Origin: Adlercreutzia equolifaciens | GTDB taxonomy: Bacteria; Actinomycetota; Coriobacteriia; Coriobacteriales; Eggerthellaceae | Length of the DNA: 64,000 bases | Reading direction: 5' to 3' | NCBI RefSeq assembly: GCF_029076695.1 | Contig: NZ_JARFIK010000001.1 | Span: 372,001 to 436,000, forward strand | In this document: positions 52,147-62,770 of the stretch, piece by piece | Position numbering within the stretch: the first letter of the stretch is position 1 | How the letters are laid out: every line of letters begins with the position of its first letter | The notes under the pieces: model-generated | The model's database searches: none | What the model saw: only the letters and a program-made list of their open reading frames with translations | What the model was told of the DNA's origin: nothing | Translations under genes and position numbers: made by a program

Positions 52147-53274
52147 CTATATGCTGCGGGCGACTTGCTCGCCATAAGGAGTGAGGGCGCGTTTCTGCCC
52201 GACGCGGCCGATAAGCCCTGCTTCCTGAAGCTTTTCCATGGTGGTGTGGACCGTAGAGCCTGGGTGTCCGGTGATGTTCTTCATGTCCGTAATACCCAGG
52301 ATGCCCTCCGAGAGGAAGTACTTCAGAAATTCGCGCTCGCGATCGGAAAGAGGGGGTCCGGCCAGGGCGCCAGGGACGCCGTAGCCGTAGGCCGGAGCTG
52401 CGGGGTAGGCAGGATAGCCGGGCTGTGCCGCTGGCTGGACGGGGTAGGGTTGGGCTACCGGGGCCGCCGCCATGGGTGCGGTCGCCAGAGGCTGGGCCAT
52501 ACCGGGCTGCACTGCCGGCGCCGCTGTCACGGGGTAGGGGGCCGCAGGATAGGCATTCGCCGGCACCGCGGGGGCCATCGAAGCGGCAGCGGCTCCCAAG
52601 GTCGGCGCTGCACCGGGAGCGCTGGCGGCCGCCATGGATGGTGCCGCTTGCAAAGCAGTCTCGGCGAAAGCTTGCTGCTCGCGCTGCAATTCTTGTTCGA
52701 GGGCGGCCGGGTCATCGAGAGGGTCGTGGACCAAACTGACGGTAACCACGGCTCCGGTGCCAAGGTTGTCGTCGATGGTAATGGTGCCGCGAAACGACTC
52801 CATATAGTCCCTGACCAGGGGTAACCCTGAACCAACACCGCGAATGTACTGCTTCATGGGCTCGGATGCCGAGGTGAATCCTGGCATCTGGGCTTTTTCC
52901 TTGGCAGGAATGCCCGGGCCGTGATCGGCGAAGCGGATAGTATTGCCGTGATCGAGGATGGAGACCACCACCTCACGAAAGCGCGCGTGAATGAAATTCT
53001 CCGATACTTCGCGAATGACGGAGTAGGGGATCGATCCTCCCGCACCGCGTGCCTGTTCGTAAATGTTCGAGGCGAGCGCTTCAATATAGGCGGCCGTCTC
53101 CGAAGGGGGGATATCAATGACGCGCGGCGCGCTGCGCAGGTCGTCATAAAGGGCAATACGCCCGGTGGTCTCGACAAAGCTATAGTCGAAAAGAGCCGCT
53201 TCCGCGGTCTCTTCATTCTGTTCGGGGTTTTCGTTGAAAGTTTCCAAGATCGTTCCGTTTTGTTCAGCGTTCAT
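52147..53274 (-). CDS. GHKL-type ATPase with Pro/Ala linker and winged-helix domain
   Basis: 375 residues. The ATPase core (about 60-185) has the N-box around Asn93 (EVSENFIHARF), G1 ADHGPGIP (116-123), G2 YIRGVGSGLPLVRDY (143-157) and GTGAVVTVSL. It resembles anti-sigma/histidine-kinase ATPases but has no phosphoacceptor His domain. A Pro/Ala/Tyr-rich linker of about 100 residues is followed by a C-terminal winged helix (308-375; LSDREREFLKYFL, DMKNITGHPGSTVHTTMEKL). It sits between dnaA and the putative origin, reading towards dnaA, 74 bases upstream of it. The function is not known to me; a replication or chromosome regulator is possible. Confidence 0.78.
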   Translation of the reverse strand: MNAEQNGTILETFNENPEQNEETAEAALFDYSFVETTGRIALYDDLRSAPRVIDIPPSETAAYIEALASNIYEQARGAGGSIPYSVIREVSENFIHARFREVVVSILDHGNTIRFADHGPGIPAKEKAQMPGFTSASEPMKQYIRGVGSGLPLVRDYMESFRGTITIDDNLGTGAVVTVSLVHDPLDDPAALEQELQREQQAFAETALQAAPSMAAASAPGAAPTLGAAAASMAPAVPANAYPAAPYPVTAAPAVQPGMAQPLATAPMAAAPVAQPYPVQPAAQPGYPAYPAAPAYGYGVPGALAGPPLSDREREFLKYFLSEGILGITDMKNITGHPGSTVHTTMEKLQEAGLIGRVGQKRALTPYGEQVARSI

Positions 53275-53806
53275 TCATCGTTTTCCGGACTTTTCAAAGG
53301 TATTGTAGCGTGTTTCCAAGATTAAACCTATGTTTTCCTGCGCCTTTCTTGGCGTTCGGTTAATAATTCACCGAGTATTCAGGATTTGTTGAAAATTCAT
53401 GCGGTAATAACCAGGTATTTCCAAAGGAATTCAGAGTTATACCCAATTTATTCATTAAAAGTGGAAAACAGTGAATATTTCAGAATTAGAAAAACGGGGA
53501 AAAGAAAGCTTTTGGTGAAAAACTTCTCCGATTTTCCTTGACAAAACCGTTCGATTTGCTCATCTGCTGTTCTTTGGGGTGAAAAGAGGAGATATGAGAA
53601 TAGTAAAGCTAATTCTTCGAACAGAAGTTTGCCTCAATTGTTACTAATTTTGTCATTTTAATGAAACCCCAGTTCAAATAGGTGTTTCTCTGAACAGCAT
53701 ATCCTCGTTAAAAACTTCTAAACCGTCAGGGTGTAGAAGTTGGTGGAGACTTTAACAGAGTGTAAAAAGGGGTTTTGCACCACTTTCACGGGGCAAAGAG
53801 GGAGTT

Positions 53807-53854
53807 TTCCACCTTATCCCCAAAAACTAAAAGACTTTTTGGGGATAAGTGGAA
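53807..53854. repeat. Inverted repeat of DnaA-box-like nonamers
   Basis: The arms 53807-53826 (TTCCACCTTATCCCCAAAAA) and 53836-53854 pair at 19 positions with one extra base. Each contains a TTATCCCCA nonamer, so two boxes face each other. Confidence 0.6.
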
Positions 53855-53873
53855 GAATTATTCAACGAAGGGA

Positions 53874-53890
53874 GACGCTATAATAGCGTC
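53874..53890. promoter_or_regulatory. Palindrome overlapping the dnaN -10 box
   Basis: GACGCTAT, A, ATAGCGTC is a perfect 17-bp inverted repeat whose centre is the TATAAT at 53879-53884. A protein bound here would cover the promoter. No clear -35. Confidence 0.5.
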
Positions 53891-53948
53891 CCGATACCTA
53901 ACTAAGCATTATTCCGTGCTCTTATCCCCCAGCGAGAAAGGGACGCCT

Positions 53949-55049
53949 TTGAAATTCAGCATCAACCGCACCGAATTAGCTAACGCGCTTTCCATTGTGG
54001 CAAAGGGCGTCTCCACGCGGTCTACCCTGCCGGTTTTGGCCGGTGTTCTTATTGAGGCCACGCAGGATCGCATTATCTTGCAAGCTACCGACTTGGAACT
54101 TTCTATTCAGTATTCGGTGGCGGCCCTGGTGGAGGAAGAGGGCCGCACGGTAGTGCCGGGCAAACTGTTCTCGGACATTATTAAGAACCTGCCCGACGCG
54201 GCTGTGCATGTGGAAGCAGCCGAAGAGCAGGCGTTCATTACTTGCGACACCTCTTCTTTCTCTATTCGCGCATTGAATGCCGAGGACTTCCCCGGCTTCC
54301 CCCAGGTGGATACTCATCAGAAAATTGAGATCCCCTTCCATCAGTTCGCGACCATGGTCAAGCGCGTGTCCCGTGTGGTGTCGCGTGATGAAAGCCGTGC
54401 TATCTTGACCGGCGTGCTTATTACCCTGGAGGCAGGGGTTCTTCGCATGGTGGCAACCGACTCCTACCGCTTGGCCATCACAGATGCTCCGCTTCCAGAG
54501 GCTTCAGCAGATGAATTCCAAGCCGTTATTTCGGGCAACTTCCTGTCCGAAATTGCCTCTCTACCCAAAACCGAGGCACCGGTTTCCTTGGCTCTGGCCG
54601 ACAACCAGATTGTGGTTACCTGCGAAGATACGGTGTTCATTAACCGCCGTATTGAGGGTAACTTCCCCAACTACAAGCAGCTCCTTCCCGATTCCTATAC
54701 CACGCGCGCTACCCTTGACGTGGACAAACTGGTGGCTAGCGTGAAACGTGCCTCATTGCTGGGTTCAGCCTCCTCTCCGGTGCGCTTCGATTTGAATCAG
54801 GATTCTCAAACGGCGCAGATCACCGCGGCCAGCCAAGATATTGGCAGTGCTCAGGAAATTCTTCCCTGCACCATCGAGGGTGAAGACGTTGAGATTGCAT
54901 TCAACTACGCCTACGTGTTGGACGGGTTGGGATCGATTGCCACTGATCAGGTGTATCTTGAAGTTCAGTCTTCCCTGAAACCGGGTATTTTCCGTGCGTT
55001 GGAGCCGGAAAACTTCCTGTATCTGGTCATGCCGGTACGCCTTTCCTAA
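53949..55049 (+). CDS. dnaN: DNA polymerase III sliding clamp, beta subunit
   Basis: 366 residues, full length for the clamp. It begins LKFSINRTELANALSIV; the three repeated domains show ATDLELSIQY, VATDSYRLA and the end LVMPVRL. TTG start at 53949 has AAAGGGA upstream; ATG starts earlier in the frame lie in the box cluster and are excluded. Confidence 0.96.
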   Translation: MKFSINRTELANALSIVAKGVSTRSTLPVLAGVLIEATQDRIILQATDLELSIQYSVAALVEEEGRTVVPGKLFSDIIKNLPDAAVHVEAAEEQAFITCDTSSFSIRALNAEDFPGFPQVDTHQKIEIPFHQFATMVKRVSRVVSRDESRAILTGVLITLEAGVLRMVATDSYRLAITDAPLPEASADEFQAVISGNFLSEIASLPKTEAPVSLALADNQIVVTCEDTVFINRRIEGNFPNYKQLLPDSYTTRATLDVDKLVASVKRASLLGSASSPVRFDLNQDSQTAQITAASQDIGSAQEILPCTIEGEDVEIAFNYAYVLDGLGSIATDQVYLEVQSSLKPGIFRALEPENFLYLVMPVRLS

Positions 55050-55118
55050 AGGTTCCAGAATCAAAGAGTGCCGGCGCGCCTCTTCCAACGCTGCCGGCGC
55101 GCGAATAGAAGGTGCTGT

Positions 55119-56234
55119 TTGACACTGCGCATCGAAAGCCTGACGTTGCGGGATTTTCGCAACTACGACCACGCCACCCTGGAAAACCTGGGTGATGTGA
55201 CGGTACTGGTGGGCGAAAATGCCATTGGCAAAACGAACATTATCGAAGGAGTGCAGCTGCTGACGGCGCTCAGTTCCTTTCGCCATGCCACTATCGAGCA
55301 GCTCGTTCGCCATGGACAGGAACGGGGGCGCCTGGAAGCGTCAATCTCCGATGGAAACCGCCAGCTTGCTATGGCGCTTACCCTGGAAGGGCACAGTAAG
55401 AAGTACCAGTTGAACGGGAAGGCGAAACGCCCCGCTGATTTAAAGGGGCTTGTTCCTTCCGTTATCTTCACTCCCGACGACTTAGACCTGGTCAAAGGGT
55501 CTATGACGAAGCGGCGTGCAGCGTTGGATGCTCTTGGGTCGCAGGTAAACAAGAACTACTATATTGTTCGCCGCGACTACGAGAAGGTGATTCGCCATAA
55601 GAATCGCCTTCTGAAGGAAGAAGCCGCGCCGGCACTCTTGGCCACGATCGATGAAATGCTCATCACGGTAGGGTCCCAGCTGGTGTGCTACCGGGACGCC
55701 CTCTTTCGCCGTCTGGTAACACCGCTCGTTTCTCTCTACGATGGCATCTCCAGCGGAAGAGAAGTGCTGGGCATGCAGTATGTGCCTTCTTGGAGTGAAA
55801 CCCCTGATGAAAATGGAATGATTTCACGTGAAACAGTCCGCGAGGCGTTGGCCCGCGCGCTTCATGAGCGCGCGGGGGAGGAGCAAGCTCGCCGTCGGGC
55901 CGTCGTGGGACCCCATGCCGATCACCTTGTGTTCACCCTGGATGGGCAGGACGCCTCACTCTTTGGGAGCCAGGGACAACAGCGATCGATTGTGCTGGCC
56001 TATAAATTGGCAGAAGCGGCGGTTATCGAGGATATTCTCGAGCAAAAGCCGGTTCTCCTTCTCGATGACGTCATGAGCGAACTGGACGGCCAGCGCCGTG
56101 AAGCGCTGGTGGCCCATATTGCCGAAGGAAGCCAAACTTTCCTTACTACTGCCAACTTGGCTTATTTCGATCAGGGCATGTTGGAGCGCAGCGATGTGCG
56201 TCACTTGCCATTGACGGCATCAGATCATATCTAA
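55119..56234 (+). CDS. recF: DNA replication and repair protein RecF
   Basis: 371 residues. Walker A GENAIGKTNIIEGVQLL, signature GSQGQQRSIVLAYKLAEA, Walker B LLLDDVMSELD. TTG start at 55119 with GAAGGTG upstream. A parS-like site lies inside the gene (55820-55835). 69 bases after dnaN. Confidence 0.95.
   Translation: MTLRIESLTLRDFRNYDHATLENLGDVTVLVGENAIGKTNIIEGVQLLTALSSFRHATIEQLVRHGQERGRLEASISDGNRQLAMALTLEGHSKKYQLNGKAKRPADLKGLVPSVIFTPDDLDLVKGSMTKRRAALDALGSQVNKNYYIVRRDYEKVIRHKNRLLKEEAAPALLATIDEMLITVGSQLVCYRDALFRRLVTPLVSLYDGISSGREVLGMQYVPSWSETPDENGMISRETVREALARALHERAGEEQARRRAVVGPHADHLVFTLDGQDASLFGSQGQQRSIVLAYKLAEAAVIEDILEQKPVLLLDDVMSELDGQRREALVAHIAEGSQTFLTTANLAYFDQGMLERSDVRHLPLTASDHI
55820..55835. 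promoter_or_regulatory. Degenerate parS-like site inside recF
   Basis: GATTTCACGTGAAACA, 14 of 16 matches to parS, changed at positions 1 and 2. The palindrome does not extend beyond the 12-bp core. Confidence 0.45.
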
Positions 56235-56344
56235 ACCATAACTTTCAATTTTTCAGTAGTTATCCCGTAAAAATGGTAAACCATAGCTTAGAACGCCTTA
56301 AAACAAGCCATTTAAGCCTTGTTGGTCGCAAATCCAGGGGTATC

Positions 56345-56353
56345 TGTTATAAT
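56345..56353 (+). promoter_or_regulatory. Extended -10 promoter of gyrB
   Basis: TGTTATAAT (TG, one base, TATAAT), 63 bases before the GTG start of gyrB. No strong -35. Confidence 0.55.
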
Positions 56354-56356
56354 TGA

Positions 56357-58360
<2,004 letters not shown>

Positions 58361-58431
58361 GGTTCCGTTCGCCTGGGCGGAATCCCATTGATCTTTACGA
58401 ACCACTATGTTTCTGACAAGAAAGGAAACTA

Positions 58432-61233
58432 ATGGCTGATAATTTTGATGATTTCGACGACTTCGACGACGCTGAGGAGCGCGACGAGGTAGAAGCGGCC
58501 GAGGAAGACGCCGCCTACCTGGCCGAAGATGTCGATACCGATGAAGAAGCCGACGAGGAAGCGGAACTTGCCTCGGCCAGCTCTACCATCGATGAGGAAT
58601 CCGACGTGAAGCACGTCATCTCCGAGGAGGAGAAGGCACGCTCTCTGCTCGTCGATATGCCGAACCCCCATGGTTCCATTATCGAAGGAGCCAATGGCGG
58701 CGAAGGTACGACCGTGCGCGCGGCCTTCCTGGGCAAGGAGATGCAGACCTCGTTCCTCGAGTACTCCATGTCCGTTATTGTGTCCCGCGCCCTGCCGGAC
58801 GTGCGCGACGGCTTGAAGCCGGTACACCGCCGCATCCTGTACGCCATGAACGAGTCGGGCTATACGCCTAGCAAGCCGCACATGAAGTCGGCTCGTACCG
58901 TTGGTGACGTTATCGGCAAGTACCACCCCCATGGCGACTCCGCTGTGTACGACACCATGGTGCGCCTGGCCCAGCCTTTCAGCCTGCGCCTGCCCCTCAT
59001 CGACGGCCACGGCAACTTCGGCTCCATCGACGGCGACTCCGCCGCTGCCATGCGTTACACCGAGGCCCGTCTGGATAAGCCGGCCATGGAGCTGCTGCGC
59101 GACTTGGACAAGGAAACCGTCGACTTCCAGCCCAACTACGACGAGAGCTTGCAGGAGCCCACGGTTCTGCCTTCTCGTTTCCCGAACCTGCTGGTCAACG
59201 GCTCGAACGGTATTGCCGTTGGTATGGCCACGAATATCCCGCCCCACAACCTGGGCGAGACCATCGACGCTACTTGCCTCATGATGGACAACCCCGACGT
59301 CACCACAGAAGAGCTGCTCCAGGTTATGCCGGGCCCCGACTTCCCCACCGGCGGCCTTATCATGGGCAAGAAGGGCATCCTGGATGCCTACGAGACCGGC
59401 CACGGCAACATGACCATCCGCGCCAAGTGCGCCATTGAGGAGAAGAAGAACGGCCGTGCCTCCATTGTGGTGAAGGAGATTCCCTACCAGGTGAATCGTA
59501 AGCGCCTGCTGGAGAAGCTGGGCGAGTTGGTGCGCGACAAGAAGCTGCCGGAAATCAGCAACATCCACGACGCCGCCGACCGCAAGGGCATCGACATCAT
59601 CATCGACCTGAAGGCCAACGCCATTCCCCAGGTGGTGCTCAACAAGCTGTACAAGCACACGCAGCTGCAGGTGGGCTTCGGCGCTAACATGCTGGCCCTG
59701 GTCAACGGCACTCCGCGCGTGCTCTCGCTCAAGGAAATCCTCTTCTACTATATCGAGCACCAGAAAGACGTGGTCACCCGTCGCACGCGCTACGAGCTGG
59801 CGAAGGCCGAGGAGCGCGAGCACATCCTCGAGGGCTACATCATCGCCCTCGACAATATCGACGAGGTCATCCATATCATTCGCTCGTCGGAAACTGACAA
59901 GGAAGCCGCCGCGCGCCTGACTGAGCGCTTCGGCCTGTCGAAGAAGCAGACCGACGCCATCCTGGAGATGCGCCTGCGCCGTCTGACCGGCTTGGAGCGC
60001 ACCAAGATTGAGGAAGAGCTGGCCGAGCTGCGCGAGAAGATTGCCTACTACAAGAGTATCCTGGCCGACGAGAACCTGTTGAAGCAGGTTATCAAGGAGG
60101 AGCTGCAGGAAATCAAGAAGAAGTACGGCAGCCCTCGCCGCACTCGCATTGCCGCCGAGGCCAAGGACATCGAGGTCGAGGACCTCATCGCCGATGAGAA
60201 CATGGTGGTCACCATGACCAAGGCCGGCTACATCAAGCGTCTGCCCGTCAGCACCTATCGACAGCAGAAGCGCGGCGGCAAGGGCATGCAGGGCGTGAAC
60301 TTGAAGGACGCCGACTTCGTGGAGCACCTGTTCGTGGCGTCTACGCACTCCTACATGCTGTTCTTCTCCACCAAGGGCAAGGTCTACCGCCTCAAGGTGT
60401 ACGAGATCCCCGAGGCATCCCGCCATGCCCGCGGCACGGCCATCGTGAACCTGTTGCCGCTGGAGAAGGGCGAGTCCATCTCGGCGGTTATTGCCACGAA
60501 GGAATTCCCGGCCAACGAGTTCCTCATGTTCGCCACCGCCCAGGGCAACGTGAAGAAGACGTCCATGGACCAGTACGACCGCACCCGCCGCGACGGCCTC
60601 ATTGCCATCAACCTGAAGGATGGCGACGAGTTGATCTCGGTGAAGCGCGTGGCTCCCGGTGAGAAGGTCATTATGGTGTCCAGCGCCGGCAAGGCCATCC
60701 TGTGGGATGAGTCCGAGGCTCGTGCCATGGGCCGCGGCACCCAGGGCGTGCGCGGCATGAACGTGCCTGCCGATGCCCATGTGCTGGGCATGGAAATTGC
60801 CCGCCCCGGCACCGATCTGTTTGTGATTACCGAGAAGGGCTTCGGCAAGCGCACGAAGATTGAGGAGTATCCCGAGCATCATCGCGGCGGCCAGGGCGTC
60901 TACACTATTACTATGACGCAGAAGAAGGGTCTGCTGGCGGTTATGAAGATTGTCGGCCCCGATGACGAGATCATGATTGTGTCCGAAGAGGGCGTCATTG
61001 TACGCACCCCGGTGAAGGGCATCTCTGAGCTGGGTCGCTCCACCCAGGGCGTGAAGGTCATGAACGTGGCTGACAAGGACCGCGTTTGCGCTGTGGCTAT
61101 TTCTTCCACGGGCAAGAAAAAGGCCAAGCCCGTGGCGAACGATAACGAGGACCAGCTTGAGCTCATTGAGGAGAGCGAAGACGGCGCTCTTGCCATCGAC
61201 GACCTTGACGGCGACGGAGAGGGCGAAGAGTAG
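58432..61233 (+). CDS. gyrA: DNA gyrase subunit A with long acidic N-terminal extension
   Basis: 933 residues. An acidic stretch (1-95; [14 protein letters not shown]) precedes the usual start, which corresponds to residue ~105 ([21 protein letters not shown] region). [10 protein letters not shown] holds Ser170 and Asp174, the wild-type quinolone pocket residues; catalytic Tyr209 is in MRYTEARL. The GyrA-box QRGGKG-like [10 protein letters not shown] is present, as are the six beta-pinwheel repeats. The C-terminus ends in an acidic tail. Confidence 0.96.
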   Translation: MADNFDDFDDFDDAEERDEVEAAEEDAAYLAEDVDTDEEADEEAELASASSTIDEESDVKHVISEEEKARSLLVDMPNPHGSIIEGANGGEGTTVRAAFLGKEMQTSFLEYSMSVIVSRALPDVRDGLKPVHRRILYAMNESGYTPSKPHMKSARTVGDVIGKYHPHGDSAVYDTMVRLAQPFSLRLPLIDGHGNFGSIDGDSAAAMRYTEARLDKPAMELLRDLDKETVDFQPNYDESLQEPTVLPSRFPNLLVNGSNGIAVGMATNIPPHNLGETIDATCLMMDNPDVTTEELLQVMPGPDFPTGGLIMGKKGILDAYETGHGNMTIRAKCAIEEKKNGRASIVVKEIPYQVNRKRLLEKLGELVRDKKLPEISNIHDAADRKGIDIIIDLKANAIPQVVLNKLYKHTQLQVGFGANMLALVNGTPRVLSLKEILFYYIEHQKDVVTRRTRYELAKAEEREHILEGYIIALDNIDEVIHIIRSSETDKEAAARLTERFGLSKKQTDAILEMRLRRLTGLERTKIEEELAELREKIAYYKSILADENLLKQVIKEELQEIKKKYGSPRRTRIAAEAKDIEVEDLIADENMVVTMTKAGYIKRLPVSTYRQQKRGGKGMQGVNLKDADFVEHLFVASTHSYMLFFSTKGKVYRLKVYEIPEASRHARGTAIVNLLPLEKGESISAVIATKEFPANEFLMFATAQGNVKKTSMDQYDRTRRDGLIAINLKDGDELISVKRVAPGEKVIMVSSAGKAILWDESEARAMGRGTQGVRGMNVPADAHVLGMEIARPGTDLFVITEKGFGKRTKIEEYPEHHRGGQGVYTITMTQKKGLLAVMKIVGPDDEIMIVSEEGVIVRTPVKGISELGRSTQGVKVMNVADKDRVCAVAISSTGKKKAKPVANDNEDQLELIEESEDGALAIDDLDGDGEGEE

Positions 61234-61273
61234 GAGTTAGTTCCCGGTACTCCTTCGATACTGCTGCAACAAG

Positions 61274-61309
61274 AGAAGGGCCGCGCTCCCTTAGGAGCGC
61301 GGCCCTTCT
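61274..61309. terminator. Bidirectional terminator after gyrA
   Basis: AGAAGGGCCGCGCTCC, loop CTTA, GGAGCGCGGCCCTTCT, then TGCTG. It serves gyrA and the convergent DUF151 gene. Confidence 0.8.
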
Positions 61310-61334
61310 TGCTGTTCGAGCCTGTTGCGAGAGC

Positions 61335-61847
61335 CTACAAGCCTTCGATATCCTCGAAGTCCTCAGGGGACAAATGATCGAGGAAAGTTTTGAACTCGGC
61401 CAACTCTTCCTCTGATTGATGCTCACCTTTGAAAAGGAAGGGAAAGGATGCCTGATCGAGCACTTCCTCTTCTATATAAAGAGGGGCTCCTTGGCGCAGG
61501 GCCAGTGAGACGGCGTCGCTGGGCCGGGCATCCAGGCGAATAAGGCGCCCCGCCTGGTTAAGGGTGAGTTCCGAGAAGAACATCTGCCCCTTGGCGCGGG
61601 TGATGACCATGGAGTCGATGCGCGCATCAAGGTTGGTAAGGGCGTCAAGGAAGAGGTCGTGAGTCATAGGGCGCTGGAATTTAACCTGTTCCAGCGCCAT
61701 GCCAATTTGCGCGGCCTCTGAGGGGCCTACCCAAATAGGAATAATACGCGCCTTGCCTACCGGGGTGTCTTCAACGGGCTGCAGCACCAGCACCGAGGGC
61801 TGCCCCTGGCCGGCCACAACCAGGGTAAGAACTTTCAACGGCACCAT
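61335..61847 (-). CDS. DUF151 bifunctional nuclease-like protein
   Basis: 170 residues. VLQPVEDTPVGKARIIPIWVG, RPMTHDLFLDAL and RPSDAVSLALRQGAPLYIEEE are DUF151 signatures. ATG at 61847 with GGAAGG upstream. The last 40 residues are acidic. Members have RNase/DNase activity in plants; in bacteria the role is open. Confidence 0.85.
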   Translation of the reverse strand: MVPLKVLTLVVAGQGQPSVLVLQPVEDTPVGKARIIPIWVGPSEAAQIGMALEQVKFQRPMTHDLFLDALTNLDARIDSMVITRAKGQMFFSELTLNQAGRLIRLDARPSDAVSLALRQGAPLYIEEEVLDQASFPFLFKGEHQSEEELAEFKTFLDHLSPEDFEDIEGL

Positions 61848-61984
61848 AGCGAATCCTTCCATCAGGTTTCTTTTATTGTGCCACGTTTACCGTTTGCCGC
61901 CATCCTGACTCTTTTTACAAAACGGCAAAATTTTCCTTGACCCTGGCGCTGCTTGTGGCGTAAGATAGTCAAGCACTTTTTCAA

Positions 61985-62061
<77 letters not shown>

Positions 62062-62186
62062 TTTTTTAGCGATAAACGCTCCACCGTGAGCCGAGTTAGC
62101 CGGTGGAGCGTTTATTATATTTCGGGACGGTTTGTTCCCATTTCATCAAACTATCCTGAATGCTAAAACAAGAAGAAGTCCTTCAT

Positions 62187-62262
62187 GGGGCGTTAGCTCA
62201 GCTGGGAGAGCGCGGGCTTTGCAAGCCTGAGGTCAGGGGTTCGATCCCCCTACGCTCCACCA
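62187..62262 (+). tRNA. tRNA-Ala (anticodon TGC)
   Basis: 76 bases with CCA. Acceptor GGGGCGT/ACGCTCC; anticodon loop TTTGCAA; T-arm GGTTCGATCCC. 126 bases after tRNA-Ile. Confidence 0.97.
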
Positions 62263-62269
62263 TGAATTG

Positions 62270-62302
62270 CCAGGTCAGTCGCTTATAGGGCGGCTGGCCT
62301 TT
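62270..62302 (+). terminator. Terminator of tRNA-Ala
   Basis: GGTCAGTCGC and GCGGCTGGCC pair with two G-U wobbles, followed by TTTTTC. Confidence 0.78.
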
Positions 62303-62518
62303 TTCTTTTTCTCCAGGGAAGTGTGCGGGGAGCCCGCGCAAGTGTGCGAAAAGTGTGCGGAGTATTTTATTACCCAAAATCTTATAGATCATGATGAAAA
62401 TCAACAATTTGGTGTCATCGCCTTTCGGGAATGCCTATTGACGGGCTGACTATGGACTTTTGATGGCGCATTTGTTTACAATATCCTCACAGTCGTTAAA
62501 CAAATAAGCGCAGGTCGC

Positions 62519-62730
62519 AAGCGGAAAGACGAGGAATCTGGGGGCTTGAGAACTTCGCTTAAAACAGAACAGAAGGGGGAATTGATCGTTAGTTACAAAT
62601 AACGCATCGTTCGTATCCTTTTAAGACTGAAAACACGATATGCGCGAAGGAGCTTGCCCTCTCGCGCATTGACGCATTTCATGTGCTTCTTGGGAAAGCA
62701 AGAAGACGCGTAAAGCGGAAAGACGAGGAA
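62519..62730 (+). repeat. Two identical 18-mers in the leader
   Basis: AAGCGGAAAGACGAGGAA occurs exactly at 62519-62536 and 62713-62730. In each case an ACTTCGCT sequence follows (62553-62560; 62790-62797), which could close a stem with AGCG. The second closing segment would be inside the coding start. Confidence 0.6.
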
Positions 62731-62770
62731 CCGGGCGCACAGCGCCCACGTAAAAGGAATGGTGGAGACT

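Larger units (their letters stand above)
53275..53948. other. Probable oriC: 674-base AT-rich gap between divergent GHKL gene and dnaN
   Basis: Flanking genes diverge here and the whole core reads outward. DnaA-box-like nonamers cluster before dnaN: TTTTGCACC (53773), TTTTCCACC (53805), TTATCCCCA (53814) and the inverted TGGGGATAA (53840), plus several weaker ones. AT-rich tracts lie at about 53,440-53,690. No box matches TTATCCACA exactly. No gene is seen. Confidence 0.5.
62263..62770 (+). other. Structured leader region of the surface protein
   Basis: 508 bases without a convincing gene. It contains the tRNA-Ala terminator, three AAGTGTGCG repeats (about 62320-62358), an inverted repeat TTTGTTTA/TAAACAAA (62471-62504), two copies of an 18-mer (62519-62536 and 62713-62730) and three small hairpins (62640-62669, 62686-62705, 62733-62747). 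The start of the surface protein follows. Confidence 0.6.

Noticed and set aside
58429-60882. Long open frame (817 codons) on the minus strand opposite gyrA
   Set aside because: It mirrors gyrA codon bias in a GC-rich gene; it has no ribosome site and no known domain. Similar shadows lie opposite gyrB (56624-58405), the MFS gene (6927-8756) and purD.
62500-62770. Cyclic di-GMP type I riboswitch
   Set aside because: The required GCACAGGGCAAACC-type core and downstream GGTAGG receptor are not present, only general hairpins.
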